Shown here: positions 44,952 through 57,244 of the stretch, piece by piece | Layout: every line of letters begins with the position of its first letter | Position numbering within the stretch: the stretch's first letter is position 1 | Origin: Fragilariopsis cylindrus CCMP1102 | Taxonomy: Eukaryota; Bacillariophyta; Bacillariophyceae; Bacillariales; Bacillariaceae | Length of the DNA stretch: 64,000 nucleotides | Assembly: GCA_900095095.1 (NCBI GenBank) | Contig: FMBT01000425.1 | Location: 48,209-112,208, forward strand | Direction: 5' to 3' | Program-made: the position numbers and the translations under genes | The notes under the pieces: generated by a model | Told to the model about the DNA's origin: nothing | Database searches by the model: none | What the model saw: only the letters and a program-made list of their open reading frames with translations

Positions 44952-46838
44952 TATGCCCCAAAACAACTAGGTGAACAAGAGATCCAGGTGTAGGTGATAA
45001 CAGTAGGTTGGTATGAAACACAAAATGGTTCAACATTACTAGACAAATTGAATGTATGTACAGACATCACACACAACCATCCCTGGAGGTTCATCATCGC
45101 CTGATTAAAGTAATTCTGATTAGTACTATTTTTATCTCACAAATTCTCCAGTGGAGTTTGGTTATTGGATTATTGGAAAACTTTGAATAATATTGTGAAT
45201 AACTTCTACTTAGGTCCTAGAACCAGAATGGTGCACTAAAATACCATCCAGTCATCCATCTCATACCCATAGGGGATGAACCAAGGGTCATGATCCCTCA
45301 TACTAACCTTATTCTTGCCTCCAGAACACAAACATTGTATTTTGGCCAACATGCCATATTTCCATGCCCAAAAATATCATTCAGAAATAGGCTGCCACAA
45401 CATCAAAAAAAGTAATTGTACCATGGTTTGAACACCCAGCTACCTTCCGTATATTATGCATATGGTCAAAATACACCAACAACACTTGAAACATTTGCCA
45501 TATTGGTGGTGTGGTGGGGCGGGGAACAATAGAATAGACATAAAATGGCCCAAAATACACACATTGCAATATATTTGAGATGCTACAGCACCCATACCAG
45601 GTATGCTGAGTCCCAAATAAAATAGCTAAGCATTAACCTAATTCATAAAGTTTTTGGATCATATCATTATTTTAGGCAACCATACAAATATCTGGGGTGC
45701 CACTGGTGAAAACCAACCGCTATTAAAACACACGATTTTTCTCTACTAAGTGCCAAGGGCGCATGTAATCAAGGTGGTGATGCACCATCAATATAGACCT
45801 AATAACCTTGATAGATTGTATGGATCTCAACATTATACCTATGGATACAAGGTCCAACTATTGCTGGGGGCTTTAGGGAGGTTAGGAAGGTGCCAGGGTT
45901 TGCTAAAGGGTCATTTAGGCCCCAAAACAGATGTTTCCCCTTTAGAGCCCATATCAGCATGGTCCTGCCCATAGCTTGCCAAGGTTTTTTCCCTTTGGTG
46001 TATATGGTCTGCTCCATGTGCTTAATTTGGGACAATTCATCTCTTTGAGTGTGTAGTGCACTAGGTCACATACCCCCTCCCCCCCCCAAATGGGCCATTT
46101 TCCCATGTCCTAGGCTGCATCACACCCTTTACCACCTTCCAGTGTGAAGAACACATACCTAGTGCCCCAAAGTCTGGTCCAGGTATCCATCCTATGCAAA
46201 TTAAGCTCAGATTATACCATCTGATTGGGACTTTATACATGCTAGGATGGGTTAGAATGCCAGAAAGTGGAGTGGTACAGGTAGCAAGTAAGTACCACAG
46301 GACATGCTTTAGTTTTTTCGCGTTATTTAAAATAAAAACTAAATAAGTACAATTCTGTCCTTTGACTAGAAGTTAAAGTGTTACTAATTAAGTACATGCA
46401 CTTTTTTTTTGCACAAAAGTCTTAGTGTTTTTAATTGCAGTAATTAAAAAGCCTGAAAAAGTTACCAATTAAAGAGGGCACAGAAAGATTCCTTTTGAAC
46501 AGATGAAGGGCAACATACTGTACACAGTATGAACCCAAATGGTCTGTTTCCCCCGTGCTTTTACACGTTGTACAAGTAGCGCTATTTTCGACGCACACTG
46601 ATAACTTCAGTAGCAACATCTTTCCACTCCCCAACTGCATTATACATAGGACAACAATCGAACTGCAAGATATATTATGGTATCAAAGTACAATTAATTT
46701 TTGGGGGAAGTTGTGCAATAAAATAAGTACAATTTTTGTTACCTATTCAGAAGAAAAAAGGTACTACTACGAGCTAGCTAACTAGATAGCTAACTAGATA
46801 GTATTAACTTAGGACATATTATGATTATCGAGGTTGTA
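44952..46838. other. Gene-free interval between RING 1 and RING 2
   Basis: About 1.9 kb, slightly less AT-rich than other spacers. The open frames present are short, start at non-ATG codons and have no resemblance to known families. A C-run block lies at 46072-46087. I see no gene and no clear element ends. Confidence 0.5.
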
Positions 46839-47959
46839 CTAGGTTTCTGCTACTGCTGCATCTGCCATAGTTGTACTCATTGCTATAGGATATGGATATG
46901 CTACTACTGCTGCTGCTGCTGCTGCTGTCGTTGTTGTTTTTGATGTTGTTGTAATAGATACTTTTTGAACCATCAGCTTGACAGTACAATAATTCTGTCT
47001 ACATGCTGGACATGGATTATCATTCACATCCAATGTAGAATTTATTTTACGTTGTGCATTAGATGCCAGGTAATTGACCATACATTCTTTATGATATACA
47101 TGTGAACATTTTGGATTTTCTGACCAAACAATTACATCTGTTATTACAAATTCTTCAAAACATATAATACATGTCCCACTAATCATTTGTTTTACTTTAT
47201 CATTGTGATGATGATGATGATCAAGATGAAGACATAGACTTTCTGTGCTACTATGCATGACTTTTTTGATTATATCATCATCGTCATCAAGGTGACGAGT
47301 CAATATACGTTCTGATAGTTCTACTGATAAATAATCTGATAGACCAACGTCATCATGATTATTGATGTGGTCATTTCCTTCAGCAGCCAATTTGTTTTCA
47401 GCAGCCAAATTCAATTCAATATCGACAAATAATACATTGTTGTTTTTTTCATCATAGTTGCCGTCATCATTTGTTGTTGATGTTGCTGTTGACCTTGCTT
47501 TTGTTTCGATGTGTTTCTTTTCTAATATTAATTGATTACCATTTGAATCAAATGTTTTACTATATAATTCAATACGATCTTCTAATGCAAATTTTATATC
47601 TTTATTTATACCACTACCGCTATTACCACCACCACCACCACCACCACCTACAATCATAAATCTATTGGCAATATCAATATCATTGTCAATTTGGTGATCT
47701 TTACGAATTTTCCAAAGTCTAATGGCAAATCCTACAAGAAATGCAATAATAAACAATGCTGTAGTAGTGAAGACGGGTACTGGTACTGGAGCGAAGGACG
47801 ACGGCATTGATGATTGCAATGTTATCGTTGGGGCGGTGGTGATCATAATTGATGATGGAGCTTCAGTGGGTGCACGTTCTTCTGGTACTTTATAGAACAG
47901 CAGCGGATCCATAATAGTAGAATCATCAGTGGTAAATGGCGATGCAGTAGATACTACGT

Positions 47960-47990
<31 letters not shown>

Positions 47991-48005
47991 TATGTCGTTA
48001 CTCAT
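46839..48005 (-). CDS. Membrane RING-H2 protein 2 (putative E3 ubiquitin ligase)
   Basis: Single exon, 388 residues. A polyalanine tract (GCA/GCT repeats) follows Met1, then a PEERAPTEAPSS segment shared with paralogue 3. One transmembrane helix lies at about residues 83-99 (FTTTALFIIAFLVGFAIRLW). The KTFDSNGNQLILEKKHI block and an acidic stretch precede the RING-H2 finger at C279: CIIC, CSHVYHKEC, CPAC. After NYCTV the protein runs directly into KLMVQKV, missing six residues (KDEDIV) present in paralogue 1. The His-run and second polyalanine tract near the C-terminus reflect CAT and GCA microsatellites. The expected role is the same as for paralogue 1. It is closer to paralogue 3 than to 1 in the finger itself. 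Confidence 0.92.
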
Positions 48006-49770
48006 AATGATTGTATTATCCGTTGCTAGCTGGTTTCCTATCCAGATTCGGTTGGGGGTGATTCAAACGAGACGATGGATGTACAGTATTATATGATGTT
48101 ATTTGGATAATTTAAATGGGTGCACAGTGTGTGTGCGTGTGCGTGTATGTGGAACAAACTGATGTAAACAAAAACAAATAATCAAAACGAAGACGCTCAT
48201 CAAAAATCATGATGAATGAAGAATCGAACTTTAACCGTCGTCATCCTCATCGTCATCGTCATCGTCATCGTCGATATTATTGGTTTAATCTTATTGAGTC
48301 AACAAACCATAGCTATGATGAAATCAGTGTATGCGATGCGATGCGATGCTTGCAGTATCAACAAAATCAAAAACCGTTTTTATCGTTCTCTCCTAGGAGA
48401 TCTCCAATGAGATCTCATAATTAATTTTTTTTATAATATTATAATTATAATATGCGGTCATGATGACTATTTCTCGTCGTTTCAACTATTAATGGTTGAC
48501 ACCATGCAGCAATACAATTAACCTTAATGTACTTCTGAAGTATTTTTTACATTCACCCAATCAACAGAAACTCATTTTTTTAGTTGTTGAATATCGAAGA
48601 TTCATCGAATCGAATATATCATAGAATCGAATCTAGAATTGAATGGGTGAGCTGAGTCAATCGAATCGAATCTAGAATCTAATCTATGGTGGATTGATGA
48701 GAATATGGATGAATGAATCGTGGTACTGTAACGTTACCGGTACTCGAGCTCGGCGATTAACATACTCATAGTAGTACTGTACATCACGTAGCAGTTTTCG
48801 CACGATCTGAGCAAACGGAGTTGAAACAAATTCAAATCAGGTTCTTCGTTCGATTCGTGAAATGGCATGATGGCATGGATGGCATAATCAGTAAATGATT
48901 TATGCCTATATCAGGGCATAGTATTAAAGACATCTGTAACAAGAAAGCGCGTTCTTCGGTTCGCGATGGAATAAGCACACCTATCACAAACATTTTTCAA
49001 AAACACAGACACATTGCACACCTTCACACACATTCACACACACACAGGCACAGACACATTCACACACACAGACACACCCTCACACAAACACGAACGCCAC
49101 ATCAACAAATTTTAATTATTATTTAAATCACATCTGCCTATCATCACCTACGCCGCTCACCCCAAACTGACGCGAACCCGCGTCTTACTTCTTACTTTTC
49201 CTTTACCTGTTACTTGTATTGTAGAATAAAACACGACCAAATCTACAATACTGTACCTACTGCCAAGGTAGGCGATAAGATTGCTTCAACGAAGAAACTT
49301 CAATCCCACCGCGGTTACAGTACAATACATGCATGTAAGTTTGTACAGAACGCTAAATCAACAAATTTTAACGATTCAAATCACATCTATCATCACTTAC
49401 GCCATCGCTATATTTTAATACACACAACCCAAATTGACGCGAACCCGCTTCTTACCTTCTTACCTTTCCTTTTACGCGTTACTACAGTAGTATTGTAGAA
49501 TAAAACACGACCAAAGCCACAATACTGTACACCTACTGTAACTGCATCTTGACTTGCGTGTAGTACATCCCACAAAGAAAAATCTACTATCTATTATATC
49601 AACGTTAGTTTGCTCAACAAACAAATAATTATAACAAACTCATTGCATTGCAAATAAACAACAGCAGTCGATCAGTTTTATTACATCAGTTATTCACGAT
49701 CCTACCCCATACACGGCACGAACAATAAACTAATACAACGAATAATAATAATAATATTAATACACCAATC
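48006..49770. other. Divergent spacer between RING 2 and RING 3
   Basis: About 1.8 kb holding two 5' ends. CACACA/CACAGACACATT repeats lie at 49012-49080. A duplicated pair ACGCGAACCCGC plus TTCTTAC...CTTTTAC plus GTAGAATAAAACACGACCAAA occurs at about 49171-49240 and 49437-49516. ATCGAATCGAATC repeats lie near 48600-48680. No gene is supported. Confidence 0.55.
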
Positions 49771-51153
49771 ATGAGTAACAACAACACATCAACATCAAGA
49801 CCAACAGAAGAACGTGCACCCACTGAAGAACCATCAACAAAAATTACTCCTCCTACTGCTCCTTCTGCTCCTTCTTCTGGTCCGTGGAATGGTAGTATCC
49901 GGCCGAATTCAAATGCACCCACTCGGCCGCCTTCACGTGCACCCACTAAAGCTCCATCAGTAATAACTGATGCAGTAGCTGCTCCTACTGCTAGTATGGA
50001 TCCGCCAACGTTCTATGATTTTAATATGCCACCCACTGCATCAACATCAACTCCAACAGAAGAACGTGCACCTACTAATATTAACATTGTCACCGGCAAT
50101 GATTACGGTTATAATAACAGTAACAATAGTAACAACTCGTCATCATCCGCAAGAGCGTATAGTCCATCATTTACAGCATTTATTATTATTGCATTTATTG
50201 TATTATTTCTTACAAGATTATGGCAAATTCATAAAGAACGACAATCAATACGAAGAAATAATGAAAATAATGGTACTAATGTATCTCCGCCAGGTGGTGG
50301 TGGTGGTGATGGTACAACAAATAATAATAATGAGATAACGGATAGTGGATTAAAATTTACTTTGAAGGATCGTATTGAATTATATAATAAAACATTTGAT
50401 TCAAATGGTAATCAATTAATATTACAAGATAAACATATTAAAACAAAAGCAAAGTCAACATCAGCAAATGACGACGATGGCAATGTTGAAAACGATAACG
50501 ATGTCTTTATTGATATTGAATTGGCGGATACTGCAGAAGGGAATGAACGCGTCGACAATGATAACGATGATGATGATGATGATGATGATACATCATCGAT
50601 TTATTTATCAGTAGAATCAGAACGTAGATTGACTCGGACTCACCTTGATAGCACAAGAAGCTTATGTCTAGATCTTGATCTTCAAAAAGATAACAATAAA
50701 GACAAAACAGATAAAGAAATAAAACAAATGATTAGCGGTACATGTATTATATGCTTTGAAGAATTTATGAAGAATGATGTAATTGTTTGGTCACAAGATT
50801 CAAAATGTAGTCATGTATATCATAAAGAATGCATGGTCAATTATTTAGCATCAAATGCACAACGTAAAATCAATTCTACATTGAATGTTCATGATAATCC
50901 ATGTCCAACATGTAGACAAAATTATTGTACTGTTACAGATGAAGATTTAGTAAAACAAATGATTTCAAATGCTGCAGCAGCATCATCATCATCATCTACT
51001 ATTACTAGTAGTAGTAGTATTACATTATCATCACGACAACGACAACACATTATAACAACAGCAACAACAACAGAATATGCATACCCCATGGCAATGACGA
51101 CTACAACAACTATGCCAGATGTAGCCGAAGCAGTAGCAGTAGTAGACGCCTAG
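49771..51153 (+). CDS. Membrane RING-H2 protein 3 (putative E3 ubiquitin ligase)
   Basis: Single exon, 460 residues, the longest of the three paralogues and the only one on the plus strand. The N-terminal 125 residues are built of PTEERAPTEEPS, APTRPPSRAPTKAPS and APTASMDPPT units, the PTxxP-type repeats seen on diatom surface proteins. One transmembrane helix lies near 133-150 (FTAFIIIAFIVLFLTRLW), then the KTFDSNGNQLILQDKHI block, an Asp run, and a RING-H2 finger at C325 (CIIC, CSHVYHKEC, CPTC). TDEDLVKQM follows, as in paralogue 1. A proline-rich outer domain, a single membrane pass and an inner RING finger suggest a receptor-like ubiquitin ligase. This is inferred. Confidence 0.92.
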   Translation: MSNNNTSTSRPTEERAPTEEPSTKITPPTAPSAPSSGPWNGSIRPNSNAPTRPPSRAPTKAPSVITDAVAAPTASMDPPTFYDFNMPPTASTSTPTEERAPTNINIVTGNDYGYNNSNNSNNSSSSARAYSPSFTAFIIIAFIVLFLTRLWQIHKERQSIRRNNENNGTNVSPPGGGGGDGTTNNNNEITDSGLKFTLKDRIELYNKTFDSNGNQLILQDKHIKTKAKSTSANDDDGNVENDNDVFIDIELADTAEGNERVDNDNDDDDDDDDTSSIYLSVESERRLTRTHLDSTRSLCLDLDLQKDNNKDKTDKEIKQMISGTCIICFEEFMKNDVIVWSQDSKCSHVYHKECMVNYLASNAQRKINSTLNVHDNPCPTCRQNYCTVTDEDLVKQMISNAAAASSSSSTITSSSSITLSSRQRQHIITTATTTEYAYPMAMTTTTTMPDVAEAVAVVDA

Positions 51154-52646
51154 TACAACCTCTTCTTCCAGTAATAGAAACAACAATAATGTCTGCTTCA
51201 CTACTGCCACCGCCACATCAATATCAGATAGTAATAGTAATAATGTTGTACAGGCAATAATATACGACAAGAGAAACACGAGAACAATATCTCTGTCGAA
51301 TTCAGATATTATTGTTACAATTATTACGGTCTTGGTATTTATAGTAGTAGCAGGAATGAAGAAGCCTAAACAAACAATAGATATATATTCAATCATTTAT
51401 ACTGTACATACTCACTAATAATAGACTTGTTACAGTAAATGTATATAAGATATGAAACTACATACAGCACTATAGAACGTTATTCAATATTAAGTAGTAG
51501 GTATATCATAGTATTAGCTAGTAATAGTACAGTATCCAACAACTGTAGGATCTACTGTATTGTACTACGATTTTTCTTTTCTTCTTCTAAAGTATGTACA
51601 GTAGAGGGCGGGAGAGAGTGTGGTTGCTTGCCTTTGTCGAAGTTAGTTGGTGTAGTAAGCAGCTTGATTGTTGACAGTACTGTATCCCCTTTTTGTTTTC
51701 ATTTCACCCGCCCCTTTTCCACCACCATCCTTCTTTCATTCGTGGGAAAAGATCTTATTAGTCACGGATGTAAATGAAATAAGAAAGGGGGAATAATGGA
51801 AATTACCCTTCTTTAAACGCTTTTTTACAATTCGACTAAGTTCAACACTATTTTTTAATAATTAATCCAAGTAGTCAAAACGAGTCGGTTATGTTGTTTC
51901 ACTTTTTCACTAGTGGGTGAGAAAATCAAAATAAACCCAGAAACTGCTAAAAACACCAGTAGAACGTGTAGAAACCTGGCCGAAATCCTGTGCTAAAAAT
52001 ATGTAATTACGGTACTTAACACTATTTTCAAATACTTATTTTTAGAATATGAATCTCTCTCTCTCTCTCTAATCATTCTCCTCGCTCTCTCTCTCTCTCA
52101 TTCTCCTCTCTCTCTCATTCTCTCACATAATAAATAGAGCTGGGGGGGGGTACTTTTCCACGCAATGAACTTAGACGCCCCTAGCGCCAGCAACAATCTT
52201 CGCTCAAATGATAGTATAGAATTTCAATGAATCGAAGGAGTCAAGTTGTGAATACCTTCCGAATCACAAGCAAATAATACATAAGCTTATCAGGAGGGCA
52301 GTACAAAATCTCAGGTTTTTTGTTGGAAAAGAACGATGCGAGATTTTCTTTCATTCGCTTTTTTACAAACAAAAATCGAATCACTGAGGTTGCCTGAGAT
52401 TTTTTGTCTCACATTTTACTTTTTCGGCGCTTACTGTATCACTGAACTTTTTTGTGCTGACACGACTAGTTGTTGGCCTCTTCCGCATACATAAGTATAT
52501 ATACTCATAAAAATTGACTGCTGCACCTCGTCTGTATAACAAACTCGTCTGTATAACAAAATCGTCTGTCTCGCATTATTATCCCATCTTCGTCGAATAT
52601 AAAATAAATCAATACAAACTTAAAGATCATCAAAGAACAAATAATC
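51154..52646. other. Gene-free interval of 1.5 kb
   Basis: Clustered TC microsatellites are at 52050-52135, a G9 run at 52143-52151, and a duplicated TCGTCTGTATAACAAA near 52527-52560. No gene is supported. Confidence 0.5.
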
Positions 52647-54514
52647 ATGGCGAATAAAAGTAAACCCAGTAGTAGTCGAGGGAGCGGTAGTACGAGCAGT
52701 GGCAGACGAAGTAATCGTCGAACTAATACATTAAGTAGTAATGTATCTGCTGTTACTCGTCAGGTATCAAATGTTTCTGATGAAGGACGAGAACAAGCAA
52801 GGAGTCGAACTCGTACTAATTCGACTAGTAGTGGTGAAGATAATATCTTGGTGGTAAATACAAACTTTTCTTCACCAGTCCGATCAAGAAGTAATAGTCA
52901 ACCTGTTGATCTTGATGAAATGATAGACAATATGGTTGTTTCGCCTGCTGATACATATGATACAGTTCCTATGAACCACACTCGTTCCTTTAATAGTAAT
53001 TACTCTGATCCTGAATCACCACAGAATAGACAGAATCTTGGTAGTGATGGTAGTTACCTACCTGTATCGTTACGTTCACCATCGAATAATAATAATAGTA
53101 GCAGTAACAGTAACAGTAAAGAGAATGGAAATGAAGGCAACAGCAACACTAGCAAGGTTGTCATTGAACACAAATACGGAAAGTCACGATCGATTGGTAA
53201 TAACGGAGGAGGTAGATCAGGTGCAGGTGGATTATTTTGTTTATTAAAATCACTTCTCCCAGTTTTACTTATTGTTGCATTATGTGCTGGTGCAGCATCT
53301 GTATATGGTTGGTTGTTCAAGTTCCCGACACTGAATAAGCAAGTGAAGGCATTGGAAGAACAAGTAGTACGATTGAATTCTGAAATTGATCGTCTTGCAA
53401 ATGAAAATGATCGGTATGAAAATTTAAATAATCGTTTAAATGGTACAGTATGGGAATTAGAAGATGTTGCCGACGATTTAAATATGACTGTTTATCAATT
53501 AGAAGATGTTGCATATCAATTAAATATCACAAAAGACGATTTAATACAAGAAATAAATTCCTTACAATCTAGAAATCAAGAATATCAATTACTCAATTCA
53601 GGATTTAAGTAGTAATGTTCAAGAATTAGCAAATGAAGTTCAATATTTTCAAGATTCATTACAATCATTAAGTGATGAACATTCTATACTCAAAAACACA
53701 ACGAATGCATTACAAGAATTAGCAAATCAATTTGCGAATACAACAATCAATCAAAATGAAACTTTAACAGTATTAAAACAAACATTAAATGGATTTTCAA
53801 AAGAAAATGATCGTTTAGAACAATTTAATACAAATTTAATGGACGGATTGTCATATTTAAAATACAACACTGGCACAAGGGATTGATACATCATTAGAAG
53901 AAATTACTTTAGTATTAGGAAAACAAGTCCAACAACAACAAATATTAACAATCAAACAATTAGAAATATCCTATAGACAAATCATTGAAAATTGGGATTG
54001 TAATTATAACGTTGTATTTAATAATCAAGAATTTGGATCCAATTATAATATACCAATACCAATAACAAGCACTGACACTGACACTAACACTGACATCAAC
54101 AGTATTAATATACTACCACTTGACGTTCGTGATTACATCCAAGAACGTGTATTATCAAAATTATGTTTAAACATTGATGATTTTTCAAATTATTTAAAAG
54201 ATCAATATAGTAATACAGATGGTACTATTATTATAACATCAAATCAATTAATTAGATCAACTGTATTATACACAAATGAAGCAATGAACTTTTATTTTTC
54301 AATAAATACAGGTATTGGCGATGATGAGAGTAGTGGGGGTGGCGATATTGATGGAGACGACGATGACGACGACGAAGCTACTACTGCAAGTAATGAAATG
54401 TTATTATCAGATTGGATTAATGCAGGATTTCGTTGTGAATTATTAGAAATACCATTTATATGGAATTATGAAAATAATGATGAAAATATGAGTAATAATA
54501 TCAATTTACTATGA
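52647..54514 (+). CDS. Membrane-anchored coiled-coil protein of a diatom family, two frameshifts
   Basis: Three consecutive frames make one gene of about 621 residues. Frame 1 (52647-53612) encodes a disordered Ser/Arg-rich head, a transmembrane helix at about 200-220 (LLKSLLPVLLIVALCAG) and the start of a long coiled coil (LNKQVKALEEQVVRLNSEID, ENDRYENLNNRLN). Removing one G at 53601-53602 joins it to DLSSNVQELANEVQYF and further heptads. Removing one A from the AAAA at 53859-53862 then gives LNTTLAQGIDTSLEEI, and the frame runs to 54514. The last part is a folded tail with NWDCNYNVVF, YIQERVLSKLCL and LIRSTVLYT. Many N-x-T sites suggest the coiled coil is lumenal or extracellular. I associate the pattern with an uncharacterised diatom family; the function is unknown. 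Confidence 0.82.
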
Positions 54515-54639
54515 AGACGTTACTCTAGTTAACGTCAATAAACCATCAGATAGTTATGTGAGAGGAATTGAATGGAGATGATAGTCCACCCAGCGGCATT
54601 GAGGTGCGGCTATTATTTATTTAATTGAGTTGATTCTAC

Positions 54640-55020
54640 TAAGACACGAATCATTTTAATTTTCTCCAAAAAACACGTCAAACATAACCGTTGATAATGG
54701 GTCCTCTCTTAATGTAACAATAGCACTAAAAATATTGTATGAACTAATATAACTCTAATAGAGACATCTGTACTATTCGTTTATCTCATACTCTATCATT
54801 CGATTCGCAATCCTCCTCTCTTATGCACCTCTTCCTGGCGATTCGAAATCTGCCTGCCACCGACAGATGACGACCTCATAGAATTTTCCCCAAATGATTT
54901 AATTCAACCGAAACTTTTTGTCCTTATTACGAGTACAAATATCTATATTTCGTATCATAGAATTTTACTAAATAGATTGATATCCATGGAGGTTCGATAA
55001 CATTCCTATTGTCAAGGTGA
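54640..55020. repeat. Foldback repeat family, copy 3 (left-truncated)
   Basis: The body and right terminal repeat match the 24-kb copies: GGGTCCTCTCTTAATGTAAC, CACCTCTTCCTGGCGATTCG, ATAGAATTTTCCCCAAATGA, ATATCCATGGAGGTTCGAT and a CCTATTGTC end. The left terminal repeat is missing. The element starts within the AAAACACGTC segment. Confidence 0.8.
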
Positions 55021-55269
55021 TGCGACGCGATAGTTATTATTTTTAATTTTTATGTGAAATGAAAAATGATAAAAATAGAAAAGGGGTTATTCATTTTATG
55101 GAAAAAATACAAAAAGGGGAGCCAAAAACCCCTTAAAAAAGAGTCAGTCATAAGTACACCAAATAAGTACAGTGATTTCGCACGAGTATAACGGGTCTTA
55201 TTCGACTTTGACTTTGTCAATAAAATAAACGAAAAATAAAGAAGGAAGATGTAAATTATGGAAAAATAT

Positions 55270-55376
55270 GCAGAATTCGCGTGAAAGCGCAGCTTTCGCG
55301 AAAGCTCCTGTCAATTTGTTGGCGCGTAGCGACAGGATTCGCGAATGTAGCCGCAGGCTACTTTCGCCAGACCTGT
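55270..55376. repeat. Cluster of small perfect hairpins
   Basis: AGCTTTCGCGAAAGCT (55291-55306) is a 16-base perfect palindrome. CCTGTC...GACAGG brackets the next 30 bases. GTAGCC-GCA-GGCTAC forms a 6-bp stem just after. A related ACACGAAAG-TTGAG-CTTTCGTGT hairpin lies at about 57622-57644. Confidence 0.75.
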
Positions 55377-55536
55377 GACATGCTTACTGACATTCTTTTC
55401 AAACCTGCCGGTTCATTTTCAAAAAAGCTAAGAAAATCAAAAAAGATAATTTAAAAAACCATTAACAATACCGTATATTGTGAAGAAAAACAACACAACA
55501 CAAGACAAGACAAGTACGGAAGCCTACTGCACCTCA

Positions 55537-55620
55537 AGTGACGTTGACCGACTTAGCACCAATCGAAATAAAACAACAAGTGACGTCGAATGACTTAACA
55601 GCAAGCACCTCCAGTGACGT
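55537..55620 (+). promoter_or_regulatory. Three AGTGACGT direct repeats
   Basis: AGTGACGT occurs at 55537-55544, 55579-55586 and 55613-55620, in the same orientation, each in a related context (CTCAAGTGACGTTG, ACAAGTGACGTCG, TCCAGTGACGTAG). TGACGT is the half-site of bZIP/CRE elements and of the diatom CO2/cAMP-responsive element. A promoter for the region at 55.9-57.2 kb is possible. Confidence 0.4.
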
Positions 55621-55933
55621 AGGGAATCGATCTGTACATCAAGAACCGAAATCAATTCGACTGGGTAGATTGACGTGCTGTACGTAACTCGCTACTAGAT
55701 AGTATACAATTACACAAGGACATCATAATAGAGAAAAAGAGTCTATTCCAGAAGAAGCTGAGCTAACGCCGCCGCGGCATCTGCCTCCGATAATACATCT
55801 GGATTTTCAGAAGAAGAAGAAGAAGATATCGAATAGTAATTCGATCGTTAATCCCATCGGGGTTTCCAGAAGAAGAAGAAAATAATGAATATTGATTCGA
55901 ATATCGAAGAAAAAGAAAAAGAAAATATAGCAA

Positions 55934-57244
55934 GATGATTATTTCTACGGAAGATAACGTTAATGCTACTGTTCGAATTACTGTTGTTGACAGTGAAGTT
56001 ATGCCGGTAAAGAATACACCTCCACGACCACCACCTCCACCAGAACCACCGCCTTCTATTATTTGTTTTAATCAACGCATTGATTATTATTATATTATTG
56101 ATTGAGAAATGGATGACGACGATGATAATACGGTTCTATATAAAGACGTTCACGATAATCAATACGGTTACTGTACTACTACTTGACGACGTCCTTTATC
56201 AGATAATGTTCCGTTGATAATATTATTATTTCGATTGGAAGGATGGAAACGCTTTAAACGAATTGCTAACCGAGATCAGCAACTTCCACGACTTGTGAAA
56301 CAAACCAAGCTACGATCCTTCCGTGGTTTTATTACTACTACTATACAACGTCCTCTATCAAGTACTGTTCCGTTGATAATATTACTATTTGGATTGGAAT
56401 ATCAAGTAAATAGAAAGTATCGCGTTCAAGATCAAGTTATCGTAACAGTGATGTTCACGACAACGACGACACTATTGCCATGATTATGCAACTAGTAGTT
56501 CTATTCCAAGTCAAGATAGGACCATTTGTTCACGAAGATGATAATACCATTGCCGACGTTCATGATGATACATCAAAAAATGGAGATTTAATATCGATGT
56601 TGATATTCTTATTTCGATTGGTGTATTATGATGGTAATACTATTGTCATTTCGCGAATAGTAGTTCTCTATCAAGACGTCCACGAACACGATGATATTAT
56701 TTATCAAATCAAATACAAAATGATACGGCCATTTCATTTGATCTATGACAACGACGTTGATGCTACAATTATTGCCATCCTGCAACTAGTAATAGTAGTT
56801 CTGCATCAACACGCTCATGTTGGAGCTCACGCTGATAATGGTGATAATGATACCTTAAATATGAACGTACTAGTAGTTCTCTATCAAAATGTTCATGTCA
56901 AGGATGATACTATTGCGTTTATGCAACTAGTAGTTCTATATCAAGTCAAGAATGAAGAACGATTACTACTACTGTTACTACAAGTACAAGTAATGGTACA
57001 AGTAAAGGATCAAGATGATACGTTGACGGTCAAAGATACAAGTGATTCAAAAGAGAATAACAATAGAACAACGCGTTACTCGAATGAAAACCCGTATATG
57101 ATTCAGTATCATGACATAATTACTGTAATTGATGCAACATTACAAGTAAGTCATTTCAATGAAAACAGGATCAATACCCGTAATAACTTCAAAAGTAACA
57201 ACAGTAATCGTTCGTATGATAATAATGATGATACAGTGAAGTAA
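55934..57244 (+). pseudogene. Repetitive coding-like region, possibly a decayed gene
   Basis: An ATG at 55934 opens only 56 residues with a proline run (PPRPPPPPEPPP). The longest frame, 56480-57244 (254 residues from ATG), repeats MQLVVL(F/Y)QVK and VHEDD/VHVKDDT units. DNA units such as CCGTTGATAATATTA(C/T)TATTT recur near 56211 and 56369, and CAACTAGTAGTTCTAT recurs near 56489 and 56925. A stop-free frame of this length is unlikely by chance in such AT-rich DNA. However, the hydrophobic/acidic alternation looks like a repeat read out of frame. No family is recognised. Confidence 0.3.

Noticed and set aside
44600-46800. Several 60-80-codon frames between RING genes 1 and 2
   Set aside because: They fall in tandem duplications or start at non-ATG codons, are not conserved between the repeat copies, and show no domains.
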